Shown one piece after another: positions 6,864-10,597 of a stretch of DNA of 10,597 nt. Both the position numbers and the translations under genes were made by a program. The stretch lies in NCBI GenBank assembly GCA_005772945.1, contig SXIE01000195.1, positions 1 through 10,597 of the forward strand, written 5' to 3'. The stretch's first letter is position 1. Every line of letters begins with the position of its first letter. The notes below the pieces were generated by a model that worked only from the letters and a program-made list of their open reading frames with translations, was not told the origin of the DNA and ran no database searches. Origin of the DNA: Pseudomonadota bacterium. GTDB taxonomy: Bacteria; Myxococcota; UBA9042; PHBI01.

Positions 6864-7664
6864 ATGCGATTCATCTCCCTCGCGGCGACCGCTGCGCTGA
6901 CCTTCGTTTCGGCGGTCGCCTCCGCGTCCAATTCGGGCGTGGTTCGACTGCTCGACCCCGCCGGCATCGCGGACGTCCGCTACTACGACGCGCTCGCGGG
7001 CGACACGCAGCTCGTGCTCGAGGTGACGGACGCGGACCTCAGCGGCACGATTGAGGTCCTGGTTTCGACGGCGCTGAGCGGCGACGTCGAGCTCCTGACG
7101 CTCACCGAGACAGGCGTCGGCACGGGCGTCTTCCGCGTGACGGTGCCCCTCGACGTCGGCGTGCTCATGGTCGACGACAACGGCCGCCTCGAGGTCGAGC
7201 ACGGCGACCTGATCGAGGTCGAGTACGACGACGCGTCGGACGCCTTCGGCAACCCGAAGGTGTTCCTCGATCAAGCCTATTTCGTGACCGGCGCGACCTC
7301 GGGCGAGCTCACCGCCGACACGACCTGGACGGCCGGCGCGAGCCCGTACCTGGTCACGGGCGACGTGCGCGTGCCGCTCGGCATGAAGCTCACGATCGCC
7401 GCCGGCACCGAGGTCCTCGTGATGCCGAGTGACAGGCACGACCTCGGCGGCGACACGACCCGCGTCGAGTTCTTCGTCAAGGGCACCCTCGAGACCCAGG
7501 GCACCAACGCCGACCCGGTCATCCTCCGCAGCGCGTCGCTGATTCCCAACCGCGGCGATTGGTATGGCTTCCGCCCGGGCGGCCGCACCGCGACCGTCAC
7601 CCTCGCCGGCACCATGGTCTCGGACGCCAACATCATCTTCAACGCCGACGGAGGCATCGGCTAG
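6864..7664 (+). CDS. N-terminal part of a giant exported beta-helix/Cys-rich repeat protein, ended by an in-frame TAG
   Basis: The ATG at 6864 has AGGTGAGA at 6853-6860 and opens a signal peptide, MRFISLAATAALTFVSAVAS, with likely cleavage near residue 22. A GTG at 6855 is a weaker alternative start. Residues about 27-140 form a beta-sandwich module with the signature VTDADL, LTLTETGVGTGVFRVTV and GDLIEVEYDD, known from repeated adhesin-like domains of secreted proteins. From about residue 150 a right-handed beta-helix begins (VPLGMKLTIAAGTEVLV, KGTLETQGTNADPVIL, GDWYGFRPGG). Codon 267 is TAG (7662-7664), in the middle of a beta-helix coil, and the same frame continues without a stop to the window edge. 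The 266-residue product would therefore lack most of the helix and all later domains. Either the gene is a recent pseudogene, the codon is read through, or the base is a sequencing error. Confidence 0.8.
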   Translation: MRFISLAATAALTFVSAVASASNSGVVRLLDPAGIADVRYYDALAGDTQLVLEVTDADLSGTIEVLVSTALSGDVELLTLTETGVGTGVFRVTVPLDVGVLMVDDNGRLEVEHGDLIEVEYDDASDAFGNPKVFLDQAYFVTGATSGELTADTTWTAGASPYLVTGDVRVPLGMKLTIAAGTEVLVMPSDRHDLGGDTTRVEFFVKGTLETQGTNADPVILRSASLIPNRGDWYGFRPGGRTATVTLAGTMVSDANIIFNADGGIG

Positions 7665-10597
7665 ATCACCATCACCGACTCGGTCTTCGCGAACGCGAAC
7701 TCGGTCATGCAGGAACACAGCCGTGCCGACGTGACCGTCGACGGCCTGACGCTCCAGGACGTCTCCGAAGGCTTCGAGGTGCGTTGTTACGAGGCCAACG
7801 ACTACTGCCACTTCGCGTTCCGCCACCTCAAGGTCGACGGCCTCGGCAAGAACCTCGGCACCCTCATCGGCATCGCAAACGCCGCCTTCACGCGCATGGC
7901 CATCGACATCGACGACGTCGTCATCGAAAACACCCCCTACACCGGCGTCGCGATCCGCATCCACAGCCTGGACCGCCCTCCAGAAGGCGCCACCGATCCC
8001 GGCCACCTGAACATCTCCCGCCTGCACTTCCCCAGCGGCGGCAACGGCGTCCACATCAGCAATAATGGCGGCATCAACGTCCCCATCACGTTCCGCGACT
8101 CGGTCCTCGGAACGCCCGACACCGCTGGCTACAGCCAGGGCTTCATCCTCGAGACCTCGCTCGGCGGCAATACCGCAGAGCCGGTTCCGGCCGACATCCG
8201 CGGCAACGTCTTCTACGCCCCTTCGGCGCGCGCCATCTTCCTCGGCGGCGTCCCCGCCCGCGCCGTCGTCCAACGCAATGACTTCGACTTCGCCAGCGGC
8301 GCCAACTTCGACAGCCAGCCCTATGCGGTTCGCCTCGAGACCACCGCCTACGACGTCGACGCCCGCTTCAATTTCTGGGGCGCCGACACGACCGTCGACG
8401 AGATCGACACCGGCGCTAACCCGCAGAATCTCAAGAAGATCTGGGACGATTACGACAACGCCGATCTCGGCACCGTCGTCTACGGCAGCTGGCTCACCGC
8501 GTCGACCTGCACCGACTTCAACCCGTGCACCATCGATGCTCGCGACGGCAGCGGCGCCTGCACGCACGCCAATGCCGCGGCGCTCACCGTCTGCAACGAC
8601 TACGACCCCTCGACCAAGCTCGACGTGTGCGACGCCTTCGGCAGCTGCGATGGCACGCCGTTCAGCTGCACCACCGCCTCGCAGTGCGAGCACACCTGGG
8701 GCAACCACGTGGACTGCACCCTCTTCCAGCTCCCCGGCGGATTCGATTGCAACGACGGCGACCTGAACACGAGCAGCGACACGTGTAGCGAGGCGGGCGT
8801 CTGCACCGGCAACAGCTTCACCTGCACACTCGGCACCTGCGAAACCGCCTCGGTTCCCAACGGCACGAACTGCGCGATCACCTACGCCGCGGACGGCGCC
8901 GCCTGCGACGACGGCAATCCCCAGACCGGCGCCGACCAGTGCGACGGCGCGGGCCATTGCGCCGGCGAGGTTGGCGCGTGCGCGCCCAAGACCTGCGAGG
9001 AGACGTCGGTTTCGGACGGCAACGGCGGCTGCACGACCACCCCGAAGGCCAGCGGCGCCGCCTGCGACGACGGCCAGACGGGCACGCGCACCGACATCTG
9101 CGACGGCGCCGGCGCCTGCGCGGGCACCGGCTACAGCTGCGCCGCCACCGGCTGCGAAGAGAGCTCGGTCCCCAACGGCACCGACTGCTCCGTGACGCTC
9201 AAGGCGGTCGGCAGCGGCTGCGACGACGGCGTGGCGGGCACCAAAAACGACGCGTGCGACGCCGCGGGCGCGTGTGCCGGTACGTCCTACACCTGCACGC
9301 CGGGCGCCTGCGAAGCGACCTCGACGCCGAACGGCACCGCCTGCGACGTGACGTTCAAGGCCGCCGCGACCGCGTGTAATGACGGTCAGACGGGCACCAA
9401 GGACGACGCGTGCGACGCAGTCGGACACTGCGCCGGGACCGCCTACACCTGCACGCCCTCGCAATGCGAGAGCGCCTCGGCGCCCAACGGCCTCGGGTGC
9501 ACCGGGACCCCGAAGGCGAACGGAACCCTCTGCAACGACCTTCAGACGGGCACGCGCGCCGATCACTGCGATGGCGCTGGGGCCTGCGTCGGGACCGCTT
9601 ACACGTGCACGCCTGCGGCATGCGACCTCACGTCCGTCCCCGACGGCACCGGCTGCGTGGTGACGCCGAAGCCGGTCGGAGGTGCCTGTGACGACGGTCT
9701 GGTGGGCACGCGCGGCGATCGGTGCAATTCCCAAGGCGTCTGCGCCGGCAGCACCTACACCTGCACCCCCGGCCCCTGCGAGGCGACATCGGCCCCCGAC
9801 GGAGCCGGCTGCACCGCGACCCCGGCCCCTGCGGGCGGCGCCTGCGACGACGACAGCCAGACGACGCGCGACGACCAATGCAACGGCGCGGGCGCCTGCG
9901 TCGGCACCGCGTACACCTGCACGCCGGCGCAGTGCGAAGCGACCTCGACGGCCGACGGCAAGGGCTGCGACGTCACGCTCAAGGCGCCCGGCGCGGGGTG
10001 CGACGACGGCCAGAGCGGCACGCGCTTCGACGTCTGCAAGGCGTCGGGGGCCTGCCAGGGCATGGCCTACGGCTGCGAGCCCAAGGGCTGCGAGGCGACC
10101 TCGGTGCCCGACGGCGCCGGCTGCAAGGTGACGTTCAAAGCCGCCGGGACCGCATGCGACGACCGCAGCGCCTGCAGCGTCGACGACGCGTGCGACGCCG
10201 CCGGCGTCTGCGCCGGCACGGGCGGATGCGAGGCCGGCGAGCTCTGCCACCAGAACCACTGCACCCCGACGCATTGCCAGGCCTGCGACGGCGATGCCGC
10301 CTGTGGCGCGGGCGCGGCGTGTGTCACGCTGCCCCTCGGCGATCGCTGCCTCGTCGGCTGCACGAACGACGACTGCGGTGATGGACGGACTTGTGCAGCG
10401 CTCGACGGCGGCGACACCGACAAGCGCTGCCTCGACGCGACCGGCCCGTGCGCCAACCCGTATCCGGCGGTCGAGCCCGGCCCCGAGGCCGAGCCCGGTC
10501 CCGAGGCGAGCGACGTCGACACGGCGCCCGACACGACCGCCGACACCGCCGCAAGCGAGCCGGAGCGCGCCCTGACCGCGAGCGGCGACGGTTGCAC
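7665..10597 (+). CDS. Continuation of the giant protein: beta-helix, Cys-rich repeats, acidic linker (partial at right edge)
   Basis: This is the same reading frame as the preceding part, open for at least 977 codons. If translated separately, the first ATG is at 7707, without a clear ribosome binding site and without a signal peptide, so separate expression is unlikely to give a normal exported protein. Numbering from the ATG at 6864, the beta-helix continues to about residue 530 and closes with RFNFWGADTT near 501 and LGTVVYGSWL, matching the usual 'NWWG ... Y-x-P-W-L' end of NosD-like helices. Residues 577-1122 are eleven Cys-rich repeats. A cysteine-dense segment and then an acidic Pro/Glu/Asp/Thr linker (from about 1204) follow. 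The window ends in SGDGC, which resembles the start of a MYXO-CTERM surface-anchoring signal. Codon usage is strongly C/G-ending and the repeats stay in frame, so the gene looks functionally maintained apart from the TAG. Probable role: cell-surface or secreted adhesin-like protein. Confidence 0.8.
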   Translation, partial: MTITDSVFANANSVMQEHSRADVTVDGLTLQDVSEGFEVRCYEANDYCHFAFRHLKVDGLGKNLGTLIGIANAAFTRMAIDIDDVVIENTPYTGVAIRIHSLDRPPEGATDPGHLNISRLHFPSGGNGVHISNNGGINVPITFRDSVLGTPDTAGYSQGFILETSLGGNTAEPVPADIRGNVFYAPSARAIFLGGVPARAVVQRNDFDFASGANFDSQPYAVRLETTAYDVDARFNFWGADTTVDEIDTGANPQNLKKIWDDYDNADLGTVVYGSWLTASTCTDFNPCTIDARDGSGACTHANAAALTVCNDYDPSTKLDVCDAFGSCDGTPFSCTTASQCEHTWGNHVDCTLFQLPGGFDCNDGDLNTSSDTCSEAGVCTGNSFTCTLGTCETASVPNGTNCAITYAADGAACDDGNPQTGADQCDGAGHCAGEVGACAPKTCEETSVSDGNGGCTTTPKASGAACDDGQTGTRTDICDGAGACAGTGYSCAATGCEESSVPNGTDCSVTLKAVGSGCDDGVAGTKNDACDAAGACAGTSYTCTPGACEATSTPNGTACDVTFKAAATACNDGQTGTKDDACDAVGHCAGTAYTCTPSQCESASAPNGLGCTGTPKANGTLCNDLQTGTRADHCDGAGACVGTAYTCTPAACDLTSVPDGTGCVVTPKPVGGACDDGLVGTRGDRCNSQGVCAGSTYTCTPGPCEATSAPDGAGCTATPAPAGGACDDDSQTTRDDQCNGAGACVGTAYTCTPAQCEATSTADGKGCDVTLKAPGAGCDDGQSGTRFDVCKASGACQGMAYGCEPKGCEATSVPDGAGCKVTFKAAGTACDDRSACSVDDACDAAGVCAGTGGCEAGELCHQNHCTPTHCQACDGDAACGAGAACVTLPLGDRCLVGCTNDDCGDGRTCAALDGGDTDKRCLDATGPCANPYPAVEPGPEAEPGPEASDVDTAPDTTADTAASEPERALTASGDGC
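8592..10229 (+). repeat. Eleven-unit Cys-rich array with a 156-base period
   Basis: The first Cys codon of the C(D/N)D motif occurs at 8592, 8748, 8904, 9063, 9219, 9375, 9531, 9687, 9843, 9999 and 10155. All spacings are 156 bases (52 residues) except one of 159. A typical unit has six cysteines at positions 1, 13, 19, 26, 31 and 42 and conserved stretches such as DGAGACAGT, YTCTP, CEATS-x-P-(N/D)-G. The last unit is shorter and variant: it has CDDRSACSVDDAC, restoring a cysteine at position 7, and ends near 10229. DNA identity between units is partial, so purifying selection on spacing rather than recent copying explains the regularity. Confidence 0.9.
10473..10508 (+). repeat. Two-copy 18-base repeat in the acidic linker
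   Basis: The units at 10473-10490 and 10491-10508 differ by two bases and each encodes EPGPEA. They lie in the Pro/Glu/Asp-rich spacer that separates the Cys-rich region from the probable C-terminal anchoring signal. Confidence 0.8.

Noticed and set aside
8592..10229. Regularly spaced repeats suggesting a CRISPR array
   Set aside because: The 156-base period is coding, keeps frame, and the similarity extends through the entire unit rather than alternating short repeats and unique spacers.
6834..10274. A 1,146-codon open frame on the minus strand opposite the giant gene
   Set aside because: Its product is monotonous Val/Ala/Gly/Arg/Asp with no domain, and it is a mirror of the C/G-ending codon pattern and 156-base periodicity of the plus-strand gene. 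The plus strand has a signal peptide, ribosome binding site and recognisable domains.

Overview
The window looks like a chromosomal segment from a high-GC, Gram-negative, predator- or soil-type bacterium, most likely Myxococcota/Polyangia or a close deltaproteobacterial relative. Evidence: strong G/C third positions in most genes; several exported, extremely cysteine-rich repeat proteins with 'CDDG' repeats; and the start of what looks like a MYXO-CTERM-type surface-anchoring tail at the right edge. This is inference from style. There is no rRNA or tRNA marker gene here, and I see no CRISPR array.

Layout, left to right. (1) Bases 1-140: the beginning of a minus-strand gene leaving the window, followed by a short non-coding stretch that looks like the end of an inserted element. 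(2) Bases 140-2560, plus strand: a large cysteine-rich repeat protein with a beta-propeller-like C-terminal half. It has lost its signal peptide and first repeat at the element junction, so it is probably a truncated relic. (3) Bases 2771-4130, plus strand: a tight two-gene operon encoding a periplasmic single-domain rhodanese and a YHYH-domain lipoprotein. (4) Bases 4229-5581, minus strand: an exported Sel1-like repeat protein with eleven C-x7-C pairs, convergent with the operon. (5) Bases 5582-5924: no convincing gene. (6) Bases 5925-6671, minus strand: a DJ-1/PfpI-family class I amidotransferase-like protein. (7) Bases 6864-10597, plus strand, running off the right edge: a giant exported protein of at least about 1,243 codons. 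Its order is signal peptide, beta-sandwich domain, right-handed beta-helix, then eleven Cys-rich repeats on an almost perfect 156-base period, then an acidic Pro/Glu/Asp linker. The frame is broken by one TAG codon at 7662-7664.

Four of the genes are predicted to be exported, and the truncated first gene belongs to the same kind. DJ-1 is the only clearly cytoplasmic product. The theme is cell-envelope or secreted proteins, many disulfide-rich. The most interesting points are the amber codon inside the otherwise intact giant gene, the strict 156-base array with correlated loss of two cysteines relative to the first gene, and the apparent element insertion that removed the start of the first gene.
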